Shown: positions 55,533 through 64,000 of the stretch, in pieces
How the letters are laid out: each line of letters opens with the position of its first letter
How positions within the stretch are numbered: position 1 is the stretch's first letter
Position numbers and translations under genes: made by a program
Source: Rhodococcus gordoniae
GTDB lineage: Bacteria > Actinomycetota > Actinomycetes > Mycobacteriales > Mycobacteriaceae
Direction: 5' to 3'
Assembly (NCBI RefSeq): GCF_001646655.1
Contig: NZ_LPZN01000018.1
Location: 89,463 to 153,462, forward strand
DNA: 64,000 nt
The notes under the pieces: model-generated
Told to the model about the DNA's origin: nothing
Database searches by the model: none
Seen by the model: the letters and a program-made list of their open reading frames with translations, nothing else

Positions 55533-57032
55533 TCAGAGGATCTCGTCACCGAGCGAGGCCGCCCATCCGCGCAGGGCGTCGAGTATCGTCTCCGCGGCCG
55601 GGCGGTCCCGCTCCGCGACCACCTCCAGGTAGACCTTGAGCTTCGGTTCGGTGCCCGAGGGGCGCACCACCACGCGCACCCTCGGCCCGTCCGCGACGTC
55701 CTCGCGACTCTCGAAGACGAGAGCGTCGGTGTGCATCGGTCCGGGGCTCTCGGCGAGGTCGATCGCGGTCACCGGTAGACCCGCAAGAGTCGCCGGCGGC
55801 GCTGATCTCAACCGCGTCATCACGGTGCCGATGTGCCGTAGGTCGTCCACGCGGATCGACACCTGACCGCCGACGTGGACTCCGAGTTCGCGATGCAGGT
55901 CGTCGAGTGCGTCGGTGAGGGTCCGGCCGGCCTGCTTCAGCTCCGCGGCGTAGTCGGCGGTCACCACGGCCGTCGCGATGCCGTCCTTGTCGCGCACCGC
56001 CTCCGGGTCCACGCAGTGCCCGATCGCTTCCTCGTAGGCGTAGACGAGACCGTCGCCGGCGCGGGCCAGCCATTTGAATCCCGTGAGTGTCTGCGCGTAC
56101 CGCGCGCCGCGCGCGGCCGCGAGCCGGCCCAGCATGGTCGACGAGACTACGGTGGTCGCGACCAGCGATCCGGGCGGTGACGACGCGAGGATGCGGTCGC
56201 CGAGCAGAACTCCGGTCTCGTCGCCGCGAAACATCGTCCACCCCTGCGGGGTCGGGACCCCGACGGCGCACCGGTCGGCGTCGGGATCGAGGGCGAGGGC
56301 GAGGTCGGCGTCGACCTCCGCTGCCAGCGCGAGGAGAGCGTCGGTCGCACCGGCTTCCTCGGGGTTGGGAAAGGCGACGGTGGGAAACGCCGGATCCGGC
56401 GCGAACTGGGACGGCACCACGTGGATGTCGTCGAATCCCGCGGCGCGCAGCGCCGCGACCGCCGTCTCACCGCCGACACCGTGCAGGGCCGTCAGGGCGA
56501 TACGCACCGCTCGGTGCGGAGAGCGGGGGAGCGACGCGACCCGGGCGAGATAACGATCGACGAGTTCGTCGCCCGACGGCGCGACCGGCACCCGGGGCAC
56601 GGTCGCGGCATCACCGATGGCGTCGATCGCCGCTTCGATCTCGCGGTCGGCCGGTGCGGCCAGCTGCGCCCCGTCCGCGAGGTAGACCTTGTAGCCGTTG
56701 TCGGCGGCGGGATTGTGCGACGCCGTGATCTGCACTCCTGCAACGGCGCCCAGTGCCCGCACTGCGAAGGCGGTCACCGGGGTGGGGAGCGGCCGCCCGA
56801 GTGCGACGACGTCGAAACCGGCTGCGGTGAGGACTTCTGCGGCGGCGGTGTGGAATTCCGCGGAGCCCGTGCGGGCGTCGCGACCGACGACGACGGTGCC
56901 GCCGCCCTGTCCGTTCGCCTCGAGCCACGCCGCGAGCCCGGCGGTGGTGCGGACGACGACGGGCACGTTCATACAGTCCGGCCCGTCACCCACCGGGCCG
57001 CGCAGACCGGCGGTGCCGAAGCGCAACGTCAC
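55533..57032 (-). CDS. pmmB: Phosphohexomutase (PmmB/phosphomannomutase-phosphoglucomutase type)
   Basis: A 499-residue alpha-D-phosphohexomutase. It has the phosphoserine loop [19 protein letters not shown], the metal site [13 protein letters not shown], the sugar-binding GDETG region and the C-terminal phosphate loop [13 protein letters not shown]. It shares four bases with the deoD stop, as pmmB/deoD do in mycobacteria. It could convert ribose-1-phosphate from nucleoside phosphorolysis as well as hexose phosphates. Confidence 0.93.
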   Translation of the reverse strand: MTLRFGTAGLRGPVGDGPDCMNVPVVVRTTAGLAAWLEANGQGGGTVVVGRDARTGSAEFHTAAAEVLTAAGFDVVALGRPLPTPVTAFAVRALGAVAGVQITASHNPAADNGYKVYLADGAQLAAPADREIEAAIDAIGDAATVPRVPVAPSGDELVDRYLARVASLPRSPHRAVRIALTALHGVGGETAVAALRAAGFDDIHVVPSQFAPDPAFPTVAFPNPEEAGATDALLALAAEVDADLALALDPDADRCAVGVPTPQGWTMFRGDETGVLLGDRILASSPPGSLVATTVVSSTMLGRLAAARGARYAQTLTGFKWLARAGDGLVYAYEEAIGHCVDPEAVRDKDGIATAVVTADYAAELKQAGRTLTDALDDLHRELGVHVGGQVSIRVDDLRHIGTVMTRLRSAPPATLAGLPVTAIDLAESPGPMHTDALVFESREDVADGPRVRVVVRPSGTEPKLKVYLEVVAERDRPAAETILDALRGWAASLGDEIL

Positions 57033-57841
57033 AGCCGGGCCGCCAGATCGCGCAGGAGATCGCCCATCCGGGTCGCGGCCGCACGGCCCGCGGCGAGCAC
57101 CTCGAGGTGGTCGAGGGGAGCGCCGGTGATGCCGGCCGCGGCGTTGGTCACCAGCGAGACCGCGAGCACCCGTGCTCCGGCCGCGCGGGCCGCGATGGTC
57201 TCGTGGACCGTGGACATGCCGACGAGGTCGGCGCCGAGCGTGCGCAACATCCGGATCTCCGCCGGTGTCTCGTAGTGGGGGCCGGGAAGACCGGCGTAGA
57301 TCCCTTCGGCCAGCGACGGATCGATCTCCCGGGCGAGGGCGCGCAGCTCCGTCGAGTAGGCGTCGACGAGATCGACGAACTGGGCGCCGACCAGAGGGGA
57401 GCGGCCGGTGAGGTTGAGATGGTCGGAGATGAGAACGGGCTGACCGACGGAGAACTCGGGGTCGATCCCGCCCGCCGCATTGGTGAGGACGACGGTGCGG
57501 GCACCCGCCGCGACCGCCGTGCGCACGGGATGGACGACACGGGCGAGGTCGTGTCCCTCGTAGGCGTGGATCCGGCCCGCGAGGACGAGGACCGCGTTGT
57601 CGCCGGCGCGCACCGAGTGGATGTTCCCGGCATGTCCTTCCGCCGTCGGCGGCGCGAATCCGGGCAGCTCGCTCATCGGGATCGTGGCGACGGGGATGCC
57701 GAAACTCTCGACCGCGGCCCGCCAGCCGGAGCCGAGGACGACGGCGACGGGGTGTTCGGCCACTCCCGTCCGTTCGGCGAGTGCGGCGGCTGCGGCATCG
57801 GCGGCCGCGGCGGGGTCGAAGACGTGATCGGGTGCTCCCAT
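57029..57841 (-). CDS. deoD: Purine nucleoside phosphorylase
   Basis: Splits inosine and guanosine with phosphate. The 270-residue trimeric-type PNP contains [12 protein letters not shown] (phosphate loop), [34 protein letters not shown] and the base-binding [13 protein letters not shown] 57841. It is read before pmmB, overlapping it, so the sugar phosphate it releases can pass to PmmB. Confidence 0.95.
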   Translation of the reverse strand: MGAPDHVFDPAAAADAAAAALAERTGVAEHPVAVVLGSGWRAAVESFGIPVATIPMSELPGFAPPTAEGHAGNIHSVRAGDNAVLVLAGRIHAYEGHDLARVVHPVRTAVAAGARTVVLTNAAGGIDPEFSVGQPVLISDHLNLTGRSPLVGAQFVDLVDAYSTELRALAREIDPSLAEGIYAGLPGPHYETPAEIRMLRTLGADLVGMSTVHETIAARAAGARVLAVSLVTNAAAGITGAPLDHLEVLAAGRAAATRMGDLLRDLAARL

Positions 57842-57870
57842 GGCATCGGACCCTAATCGCTCACAGCATG

Positions 57871-57884
57871 TTACTCGCGGGTAA
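57871..57884. promoter_or_regulatory. Palindrome TTACTCGCGGGTAA between deoD and an enoyl-CoA hydratase
   Basis: A near-perfect inverted repeat TTACY-CGCG-RGTAA, overlapping the Shine-Dalgarno of the hydratase gene. TTAC...GTAA sites are typical of TetR-type regulators of fatty-acid genes, which suits an enoyl-CoA hydratase. Confidence 0.45.
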
Positions 57885-57895
57885 GGAGGCGCGGT

Positions 57896-58606
57896 ATGCT
57901 GACGTGCATGCCTTACCTCGAACGTGACGGCGACGTCTTCGTCCTGCATCTCGGTGACCGTGACGTGGACGGCTCCGAGAACCGGTTCCACCCGGATCGC
58001 CTCGCCGCGATCCATCCCCTCCTCGACGAGGTGGAGGCGCACGACGGTCCCACGGCCCTCGTGACCGCGGCGACCGGCAAGTTCTGGAGCAACGGACTCG
58101 ACGTCGACTGGGTCGGCGCGAACCTGCCGGACCTGCCGACCTATCTGGACTCGGTCCACGATCTCTACGTGCGGCTCCTCACCTTCCCCGCAGCGACGGT
58201 CGCGGCCGTCCAGGGGCACGCCTTCGGTGCCGGTGCGATGCTCGCGCTCGTGCACGACTTCCGGGTGATGCGCGCCGACCGCGGGTACTGGTGCCTGCCG
58301 GAAGTGCAACTGAACATGCCGTTCACCGTCGGGATGTCCGCCCTGATCCGCTCGCGCCTGCCGATCCAGACGGCCGTGGAGGCCATCACCACCGGTCGCC
58401 GCTACGGCGGGGACGACGCCGTGACCGCGGGCATCGCCGAGCAGGCCGTGGGCGGCGACGGCGTGCTCGCCGCCGCAGTCGAGCGGGCCGCAGCGCTCAC
58501 CGCCACCCGCGGGCCGAATCTGGCGGGTATCAAGCGCGGACTGCACGCACCGCTGATCTCGGCACTGGAGATCCGGACCGACCCGTCGAACTTCCGGCTG
58601 GGCTGA
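57896..58606 (+). CDS. Enoyl-CoA hydratase/isomerase family protein
   Basis: A 236-residue crotonase-fold protein. The oxyanion segments [11 protein letters not shown] and [12 protein letters not shown] are present, but the usual catalytic glutamates cannot be firmly placed; the [15 protein letters not shown] segment supplies one. It may be an isomerase rather than a hydratase. AAGGAGG (57883-57889) six bases before ATG 57896 supports that start over ATG 57908. Confidence 0.85.
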   Translation: MLTCMPYLERDGDVFVLHLGDRDVDGSENRFHPDRLAAIHPLLDEVEAHDGPTALVTAATGKFWSNGLDVDWVGANLPDLPTYLDSVHDLYVRLLTFPAATVAAVQGHAFGAGAMLALVHDFRVMRADRGYWCLPEVQLNMPFTVGMSALIRSRLPIQTAVEAITTGRRYGGDDAVTAGIAEQAVGGDGVLAAAVERAAALTATRGPNLAGIKRGLHAPLISALEIRTDPSNFRLG

Positions 58607-58708
58607 TCGCGGCCGGGCACGCTGCCGAACCGACACGGCCGGGAAGCTGCCGAACCGGTCGCACGCGCCGATCGATCGGGGCGCGGTGAGCATGACAGAC
58701 TGGTCCCC

Positions 58709-59869
58709 GTGACGACCGAATACGCCACAGCCATCGAGGCTGCCTCCGACACCCTCGTCGGCCTGTCGCATTCGATCCACGCCGAACCGGAACTCGCCTT
58801 CGAGGAACACCGGAGCGCCGCGAAGATCGTCGAGGTGCTGCGCGCCCACGATTTCGATGTGACGACCGGCATCGCCGACCTGCCCACCGCCTTCGACGCG
58901 CGGTTCGGGAGCGGCGAACTCGTCCTCGCATTCTGCGCCGAGTACGACGCGCTGCCGGGAATCGGGCACGCGTGCGGCCACAACATCATCGCGGCGTCGG
59001 CCGTGGGTGCCGGGATCGGGCTCGCCGCGCTCGCCGACGAACTCGGCGTGACCGTGCGCGTCATCGGAACACCCGCGGAGGAGACCGGTGGCGGCAAGGT
59101 CCTCATGCTCGAGCGCGGCGTCTTCGACGGCGTCGGTGCGGCGATGATGGTGCACCCCGGCCCGTTCGACATCACGGGCGCGACGTCGCTCGCCCTCGCC
59201 GACATCGCCGTCGAATACGACGGCCGGGAGGCGCACGCCTCCGCCGCGCCCGAGTACGGGCTCAACGCCGCCGACGCGGCGACCGTCGCTCAGGTCGCGG
59301 TCGGTCTGCTCCGACAGCACCTGCATCCCGGGCAGCAGATCCACGGGATCGTCGCGCAGGGCGGAACCGCGCCGAACATCGTGCCGAGCCACACCGAACT
59401 GCTGTATTACCTGCGAGCGGGCACGAGCGAACTCCTCGACGACCTCGTCGAACGCTCGCGAAACTGCTTCGCCGCCGGTGCGCTGGCCACCGGATGCAAC
59501 CACCGGATCCGGACCGTGTCGCCGACCTATGCCGAACTCACTCCCGACCCGTGGCTGGTGCAGGCATATCGTGAGGAGATCATCGGTCTCGGGCGCCGGC
59601 CGCTGCCCGTCGAGGAGGAAGGAGCGCGCCCCCTGGGCAGTACCGACATGGGAAACGTGACGAACGTGGTGCCGGGAATCCATCCGGTCATCGGACTCGA
59701 CTCCGGTGGCGCGGTGACACATCAGGCGGCGTTCGCGGCCGCCTGTGTCACCGAGTCCGCCGATCGGGCAGTACTCGACGGAGCGCGCGCGCTCGCAGCG
59801 ACCGCCGTGCGCGCGGCGACCGATCAGGTCCACCGGGCACGCCTCCTCGAACGGGTCGGGCGCCGATGA
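58709..59869 (+). CDS. amiB1: M20-family amidohydrolase (AmiB1-like)
   Basis: A 386-residue metallo-amidohydrolase. Metal ligands appear in [17 protein letters not shown] and [11 protein letters not shown], and the dimerisation domain includes [16 protein letters not shown]. The substrate (N-acyl amino acid or p-aminobenzoyl-glutamate-like) is unknown. GTG 58709. It overlaps the amiA1-like gene by four bases, the same pair order as in M. tuberculosis. Confidence 0.9.
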   Translation: MTTEYATAIEAASDTLVGLSHSIHAEPELAFEEHRSAAKIVEVLRAHDFDVTTGIADLPTAFDARFGSGELVLAFCAEYDALPGIGHACGHNIIAASAVGAGIGLAALADELGVTVRVIGTPAEETGGGKVLMLERGVFDGVGAAMMVHPGPFDITGATSLALADIAVEYDGREAHASAAPEYGLNAADAATVAQVAVGLLRQHLHPGQQIHGIVAQGGTAPNIVPSHTELLYYLRAGTSELLDDLVERSRNCFAAGALATGCNHRIRTVSPTYAELTPDPWLVQAYREEIIGLGRRPLPVEEEGARPLGSTDMGNVTNVVPGIHPVIGLDSGGAVTHQAAFAAACVTESADRAVLDGARALAATAVRAATDQVHRARLLERVGRR

Positions 59870-61023
59870 ACCCGTACGTGGAGAAGTGGTTGGCCCGTCA
59901 TACCGAGGATCTCTCGCTCTGGCGCCGTCACATCCATGCGAATCCCGAGCTCGCCCGGCAGGAGTACGCCACCACCGAGTTCGTCGCGAAGCACCTGCGC
60001 GCGGCAGGACTGGAACCGAAGGTTCTCCCTCGCGGCACCGGCCTGATCTGTGATCTGGGCCCGTCGGACGGACCGCGGATCGCTCTGCGCGCCGATCTGG
60101 ACGCGCTGCCGCTGCAGGAGACCACCGGGCTGCCGTTCGAGTCGACCGTCCCCGGCGTCTCGCACGCGTGCGGGCACGACGCCCACACGACGGTGGTGCT
60201 CGGTGCGGGGCTGGCTCTCGCCTCGATGCCCGAACTGCCGGTCGGTGTCCGGCTGATCTTCCAGCCCGCGGAGGAGGTCATGCCCGGCGGGGCGATCGAC
60301 GTCGTCGCGGCCGGCGGTCTCGACGGGGTCTCACGCATCTTCGCGCTGCACTGCGACCCGCGCCTCGAGGCGGGCAAGGTGGGGATGCGGGTCGGGGCGA
60401 TCACCTCCGCGGCCGACACCGTCGAACTCGTCCTCGACTCGCCCGGGGGGCACACCTCGCGGCCGCACCTGACCGGCGATCTCGTCTACGGTCTCGGCGC
60501 CGTCATCACCGGTCTTCCCGGCATGCTCAGCCGCCGCATCGATCCGCGCACCGGCACCGTCATGGTGTGGGGCACGGTCAGCGCCGGAAAGGCCCCCAAT
60601 GCGATCCCGCGCACCGGCATGCTGGCGGGCACCGTCCGCACCGGCGACCACGACACCTGGCAGCTGCTCGAACCGATGGTCCGCGAAATCGTGCACGGCC
60701 TGCTCGCGCCGACCGGTGTCAGCTACGAACTGAACTACCGCCGTGGTGTCCCGCCAGTGGTCAACGACGAGGGGTCGGCGCGCATGTTCGAGGACGCGAT
60801 CCGCGCGACCGGTCCCGACGCTCTGGCGGATACCCCGCAATCCGGTGGGGGAGAAGACTTCTCGTGGTATCTCGAACACGTCCCCGGCGCGATGGGCCGG
60901 CTCGGGGTGTGGCCGGGGGTCGGGCCCGAACTCGACATCCACCAGCCCACCTTCGATCTCGACGAGCGGGCACTCGCCGTGGGCGTGCGGGTGATGACGA
61001 ATCTGGTGCTGGGCGCAGGGTGA
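59866..61023 (+). CDS. amiA1: M20-family amidohydrolase (AmiA1-like)
   Basis: A 385-residue relative of the preceding gene: [28 protein letters not shown] and [14 protein letters not shown] carry the metal and catalytic residues, and [15 protein letters not shown] the last histidine-side region. It resembles hippurate/N-acetyl amino-acid hydrolases. ATG overlaps the previous stop as ATGA, so the two are coupled. Confidence 0.92.
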   Translation: MNPYVEKWLARHTEDLSLWRRHIHANPELARQEYATTEFVAKHLRAAGLEPKVLPRGTGLICDLGPSDGPRIALRADLDALPLQETTGLPFESTVPGVSHACGHDAHTTVVLGAGLALASMPELPVGVRLIFQPAEEVMPGGAIDVVAAGGLDGVSRIFALHCDPRLEAGKVGMRVGAITSAADTVELVLDSPGGHTSRPHLTGDLVYGLGAVITGLPGMLSRRIDPRTGTVMVWGTVSAGKAPNAIPRTGMLAGTVRTGDHDTWQLLEPMVREIVHGLLAPTGVSYELNYRRGVPPVVNDEGSARMFEDAIRATGPDALADTPQSGGGEDFSWYLEHVPGAMGRLGVWPGVGPELDIHQPTFDLDERALAVGVRVMTNLVLGAG

Positions 61024-61038
61024 GAGCGCGTCGCGGAT

Positions 61039-61063
61039 GATCCCGGCGCGTACCGCCGGGATC
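61039..61063. terminator. Bidirectional terminator after amiA1
   Basis: GATCCCGGCG and its exact complement (61054-61063) around a CGTAC loop, between convergent genes. Confidence 0.75.
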
Positions 61064-61074
61064 TCCCGTCCCCT

Positions 61075-61545
61075 CTAGAAGCTGTCGGGTCGTCCCGGTC
61101 CGACGTTGCGGCTGTTGCGGGTCCGCAGATCCCGTACGTAGTCGGAGGGAGCTCCGGCGATCTCGGCCGCATCGGCCATCACGCCCAGATAGCGTGCCGA
61201 CGGCAGCCCGCCCTCGTATCCGTCCACGACGTACAGCCAGGCGAGGACCGGGCCGTCGGCGGTGTCGACGCGCACGCGGATCTTGCGGTGGAACCCGAGT
61301 TCGGCTCCCTCCCACCGATCGAGACTGCGCTCGTCGTCCTCCGGCACGTCGTAGAGCACGACGAACACCTTCGAGTCCGAATCCTCGACGACGGTCGCGA
61401 GGGCGCCCTCCCAGCCGATGTCGGCGCCGGCGAAGGTCAGCCGCCAACCGTGCAACCAGCCGGTTCCCGCCATCGGCGAATGCGGGCAGCGCGTCAGCAT
61501 CTGCTCGGGATGCATGTTGGACCCGTAGGCGGCGTAGATCGGCAC
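61075..61545 (-). CDS. Gamma-glutamylcyclotransferase-like (GGCT/AIG2) protein, Rv3304-like
   Basis: A 156-residue protein beginning with the substrate loop IYAAYGSNMHPEQM, diagnostic for the GGCT fold. The catalytic glutamate is likely in DRWEGAELGFHRK. The glutathione or mycothiol link is unproven; actinobacteria use mycothiol instead. GTG 61545 directly follows a TAGCCT-N7 arrangement on the minus strand, so it may be leaderless. Equivalent to M. tuberculosis Rv3304. Confidence 0.85.
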   Translation of the reverse strand: MPIYAAYGSNMHPEQMLTRCPHSPMAGTGWLHGWRLTFAGADIGWEGALATVVEDSDSKVFVVLYDVPEDDERSLDRWEGAELGFHRKIRVRVDTADGPVLAWLYVVDGYEGGLPSARYLGVMADAAEIAGAPSDYVRDLRTRNSRNVGPGRPDSF

Positions 61546-61735
61546 GAGGATAAGGCTAACCCGTCGTCCGCCGGAGTCGTCGGAGGGGCAGTGGAGCGCC
61601 GTTGTGTGCCGGGTCGACCGGTCCCTGTGCGCGAGGCGGGGGCATTGGCATAGCGTTGAGGCCGACGTGTGTGCCCACCAGGCGCTCACGTGCAGCCCGA
61701 CCCGGCACCCTTCGGAATCGATACAGAGGAGAACA

Positions 61736-63133
61736 ATGACCCGGATCGTGATCATCGGCGGCGGCCCCGCAGGATACGAGGCGGCGCTGGTGGCATCCCA
61801 GTACGGCGCGACGGTGTCACTGATCGATTCGGACGGGATCGGCGGCGCCTGCGTGCTCTTCGACTGTGTTCCCTCCAAGACCTTCATCGCCTCGACCGGC
61901 GTGCGCACCGACATGCGCCGCGCCGCCGACCTGGGCATCGAACTCGAACGCGCCGAAGTGTCGCTGCCGCAGGTCCACGGCCGTGTGAAGAGCCTGGCCC
62001 GCGCGCAGTCCGCCGACATCCGCACCAAGCTCGAGGCCGCCGGGGTCACCCTGTTCTCCGGTTACGGCGAGCTCGTCGACGCGCAGCCCGGCATGGCCGC
62101 TCACCAGGTGCGCGCCAAGCTGCTCACCGGAGAGGAGAAGGTGCTCGACGCCGACGTCGTCCTGATCGCGACCGGTGCGCGCCCGCGCATCCTGCCGGGC
62201 GCGGAACCGGACGGTGAGCGGATTCTCACCTGGCGTCAGCTCTACGACCTCGAGAAGCTGCCCGAGCACCTCGTCGTGGTCGGGTCGGGTGTCACCGGCG
62301 CCGAGTTCGTCTCCGCCTACACCGAGGTCGGAGTGCGGGTCACCGTCGTCTCGAGCCGCGACCGGATCCTGCCGCACGAGGACGAGGACGCGGCCCTCGT
62401 GCTCGAGGACGTCCTCACCGAGCGCGGTGTGACCCTCGTCAAGCACGCCCGCGCCGACCGGGTCGAACGCACGGAGGACGGCGTCCGCGTGCTTCTCGCC
62501 GACGGCCGGATCGTCGAGGGCAGTCACGTGCTGATGACCGTCGGCTCGGTGCCGAACACCCGGGATCTCGGTCTCGACAAGGTCGGGCTCGAACTCGACC
62601 GGGGCGGCTACCTTCCCGTCGACCGGGTCTCCCGCACCGCCGTCCCCGGCATCTACGCCGCGGGCGACTGCACCGGACTGTTGCCGCTCGCGTCGGTCGC
62701 GGCCATGCAGGGCCGCATTGCGATCTATCACGCGCTCGGTGAGGGTGTGAGCCCGATCAAACTGAAAACTGTTGCAGCAGCAGTGTTCACGCGTCCCGAG
62801 ATCGCCGCTGTCGGTGTCGGTCAGGCGACGATCGACAAGGGCGAGGTACCCGCACGCACCGTGATGCTCCCGCTCAACACCAACCCGCGCGCCAAGATGT
62901 CCGGTCTGCGGCGCGGTTTCGTGAAGATCTTCTGCCGCCCCGCGACCGGCGTGGTCATCGGCGGCGTGGTGGTCGCACCGACCGCCTCGGAGCTGATCCT
63001 GCCCATCGCGCTGGCGGTGCAGAACAACCTGTCGGTCAACGACCTCGCGCAGACCTTCTCGGTCTACCCCTCGCTGAGTGGATCGGTGACCGAGGCCGCC
63101 CGTCAGTTGATGCGCCACGACGACCTGGACTAG
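61736..63133 (+). CDS. lpdA: NAD(P)H quinone reductase LpdA
   Basis: A 465-residue flavoprotein disulfide reductase. It has IVIIGGGPAGYEAALVA (FAD), the GIGGACVLFDCVPSKTF active-site helix, VVVGSGVTGAEFVSAY (NAD(P)) and the second FAD motif GIYAAGDCTGLLPL. The C-terminal segment is VYPSLSGSVTEA instead of the His-Pro...Glu of lipoamide dehydrogenases, so a quinone reductase role as in mycobacterial LpdA fits. ATG 61736 follows GAGGAG. A terminator follows. Confidence 0.9.
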   Translation: MTRIVIIGGGPAGYEAALVASQYGATVSLIDSDGIGGACVLFDCVPSKTFIASTGVRTDMRRAADLGIELERAEVSLPQVHGRVKSLARAQSADIRTKLEAAGVTLFSGYGELVDAQPGMAAHQVRAKLLTGEEKVLDADVVLIATGARPRILPGAEPDGERILTWRQLYDLEKLPEHLVVVGSGVTGAEFVSAYTEVGVRVTVVSSRDRILPHEDEDAALVLEDVLTERGVTLVKHARADRVERTEDGVRVLLADGRIVEGSHVLMTVGSVPNTRDLGLDKVGLELDRGGYLPVDRVSRTAVPGIYAAGDCTGLLPLASVAAMQGRIAIYHALGEGVSPIKLKTVAAAVFTRPEIAAVGVGQATIDKGEVPARTVMLPLNTNPRAKMSGLRRGFVKIFCRPATGVVIGGVVVAPTASELILPIALAVQNNLSVNDLAQTFSVYPSLSGSVTEAARQLMRHDDLD

Positions 63134-63141
63134 ATGCCGGA

Positions 63142-63171
63142 CGGGGCGGGATCCGTGCGGATCCCGCCCCG
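63142..63171. terminator. Bidirectional terminator between lpdA and glpK
   Basis: CGGGGCGGGATCCG pairs with CGGATCCCGCCCCG around a two-base TG centre (four-base loop in practice), between convergent genes and 8 bases after the lpdA stop. Confidence 0.82.
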
Positions 63172-63172
63172 G

Positions 63173-64000
63173 TCAGGCCCAGTCGTAGGTGCGTTCGACC
63201 GCCTTGTTCCATTCGCCGAACAGGCGTTCGCGTTCGTCGACGGGCATCGCGGGTTCCCACGTGCGGTCCGCGGCCCAGTTGCGGCGGATCTCCTCCTCGT
63301 TCTCCCAGAAACCCACGGCGAGCCCGGCCGCGTAGGCGGCTCCGAGCGCGGTGGTCTCCGCGACCGTGGGCCGCACGACCGGGACGCCGAGGATGTCGGA
63401 CTGGAACTGCATGAGCAGGTCGTTGGCCACCATGCCGCCGTCGACCTTGAGGGTGCGCAGATCGACACCGGAGTCGGCGTTCATGGCCTCGATGACCTCC
63501 CGGGTCTGGTAGGCCGTCGCCTCGAGGGCCGCGCGTGCGAGGTGGCCCTTCTCGACGAAGCGTGTCAGGCCCGCGATGACACCCCGCGCGTCGGGACGCC
63601 AACGTGGCGCGAACAATCCCGAGAAGGCCGGCACGAAATACGCTCCGCCGTTGTCGGGGACGCTCGCGGCGAGGGTTTCGATCTCGCCGGCGGAGCGGAT
63701 GAGCCCGAGATTGTCGCGCAGCCACTGCACCAGCGAACCGGTCACGGCCACCGAACCTTCGAGGGCGTAGACCGCGGGGGCGTCACCGATGCGATAGCAC
63801 ACGGTGGTGAGCAGGCCGTGTTCGCTGCGGACCGGGGTCGTGCCGGTGTTGAGCAGCAGGAAGTTGCCGGTGCCGTAAGTGTTCTTCGCTTCGCCGGGGG
63901 ACAGGCAGCCCTGGCCGAAGGTCGCGGCCTGCTGGTCGCCGAGGATGCCTGCGATCGGGACCCCCGCGAGCGGTCCGCGTTCGCGGGCGCGCCCGTACAC
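63173..64000 (-). CDS. glpK: Glycerol kinase, C-terminal part (runs off the window)
   Basis: Phosphorylates glycerol to glycerol-3-phosphate. Only the last 276 or so codons are inside the window; the start lies beyond 64000. Visible motifs are [45 protein letters not shown] and [22 protein letters not shown], all of the FGGY kinase C-terminal domain. In M. tuberculosis the lpdA neighbour is glpD2, also a glycerol gene. Confidence 0.93.
   Translation of the reverse strand: MYGRARERGPLAGVPIAGILGDQQAATFGQGCLSPGEAKNTYGTGNFLLLNTGTTPVRSEHGLLTTVCYRIGDAPAVYALEGSVAVTGSLVQWLRDNLGLIRSAGEIETLAASVPDNGGAYFVPAFSGLFAPRWRPDARGVIAGLTRFVEKGHLARAALEATAYQTREVIEAMNADSGVDLRTLKVDGGMVANDLLMQFQSDILGVPVVRPTVAETTALGAAYAAGLAVGFWENEEEIRRNWAADRTWEPAMPVDERERLFGEWNKAVERTYDWA

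Noticed and set aside
58611..58662. Imperfect 26-bp direct duplication (GGCCGGG...GCTGCCGAACCG) between the hydratase and amiB1
   Set aside because: Only two copies with an indel in a GC-rich gap; no hairpin or motif that suggests function.
57029..59833. Long in-frame extension of deoD across the hydratase and amidohydrolase genes
   Set aside because: The PNP domain starts at 57841; the upstream part is antisense to two well-supported genes.

Overview
The window is high-GC actinobacterial DNA, most likely from Rhodococcus or a close mycolic-acid-containing relative. Three things support this. Gene order follows the Mycobacterium tuberculosis stretch from about Rv3412 (DUF5319)/guaB2/guaB3/choD to upp/pmmB/deoD/amiB1/amiA1/Rv3304/lpdA (synteny from memory, not a search). 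There is an MspA-type porin, and there are mycothiol-type and ESX-associated protein families. I see no rRNA, tRNA, insertion sequence, prophage or CRISPR array. The DNA looks like stable core chromosome with small accessory pieces.

Layout. 0.1-7 kb: a DUF5319 gene divergent from guaB, then guaB3, a GMC oxidoreductase (choD-like) and guaA, which ends in a 29-bp tandem repeat. 7.2-12.3 kb: an envelope-stress three-component system (esrI-like, then divergent esrS/esrR) with a small membrane protein and a tail-anchored Ser/Thr kinase. 12.4-14.8 kb: imuA'-imuB under a perfect-looking SOS box; their partner dnaE2, also with an SOS box, is at 26.7 kb. 14.8-26.6 kb: hydrolase, exonuclease III, alcohol dehydrogenase, sucrase/ferredoxin-like protein, MMPL transporter, multicopper oxidase, an ECF42-type sigma factor with its DGPF partner, a hydroxyacid dehydrogenase and an SRPBCC-ArsR pair. 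30-36.4 kb: lipoprotein, rhodanese, TrmL, glycosyltransferase, WS/DGAT acyltransferase, folD and DUF3017.

36.4-43.9 kb: metX behind a SAM-IV riboswitch and two small upstream reading frames, divergent from icd; then a membrane protein, a second exonuclease III, trpS, a YihY/BrkB protein and LapA. 44-50.5 kb: sdhCDAB divergent from the pyrimidine/purine salvage operon cdd-deoA-add. 50.5-64 kb: an acidic Rv3311-like protein, a four-gene module resembling ESX (type VII) substrates with an NlpC/P60 hydrolase, upp, the porin, a phosphosugar mutase, deoD, an enoyl-CoA hydratase, two M20 amidohydrolases, a GGCT-like protein, lpdA and the 3' part of glpK.

The genes fall into a few jobs: purine synthesis and nucleoside salvage (guaB, guaB3, guaA, cdd, deoA, add, upp, deoD, pmmB), SOS mutagenesis (imuA', imuB, dnaE2), central metabolism (icd, sdh, glpK), methionine synthesis (metX) and envelope biology.

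The strongest candidate for something undescribed is the metX leader. It has a SAM-IV aptamer, a hairpin platform holding a Shine-Dalgarno sequence, a short frame whose first codons are Met-rich then Cys-Cys, a second short frame with a CHHC motif, and then metX on a TTG codon, each frame overlapping the next. Other good leads are paired palindromic operators at esrI/esrS and at the SRPBCC-ArsR operon, an ECF42 autoregulatory promoter, and the orphan ESX-like module. All functional statements come from reading the sequence and remembered family knowledge; no searches were run.
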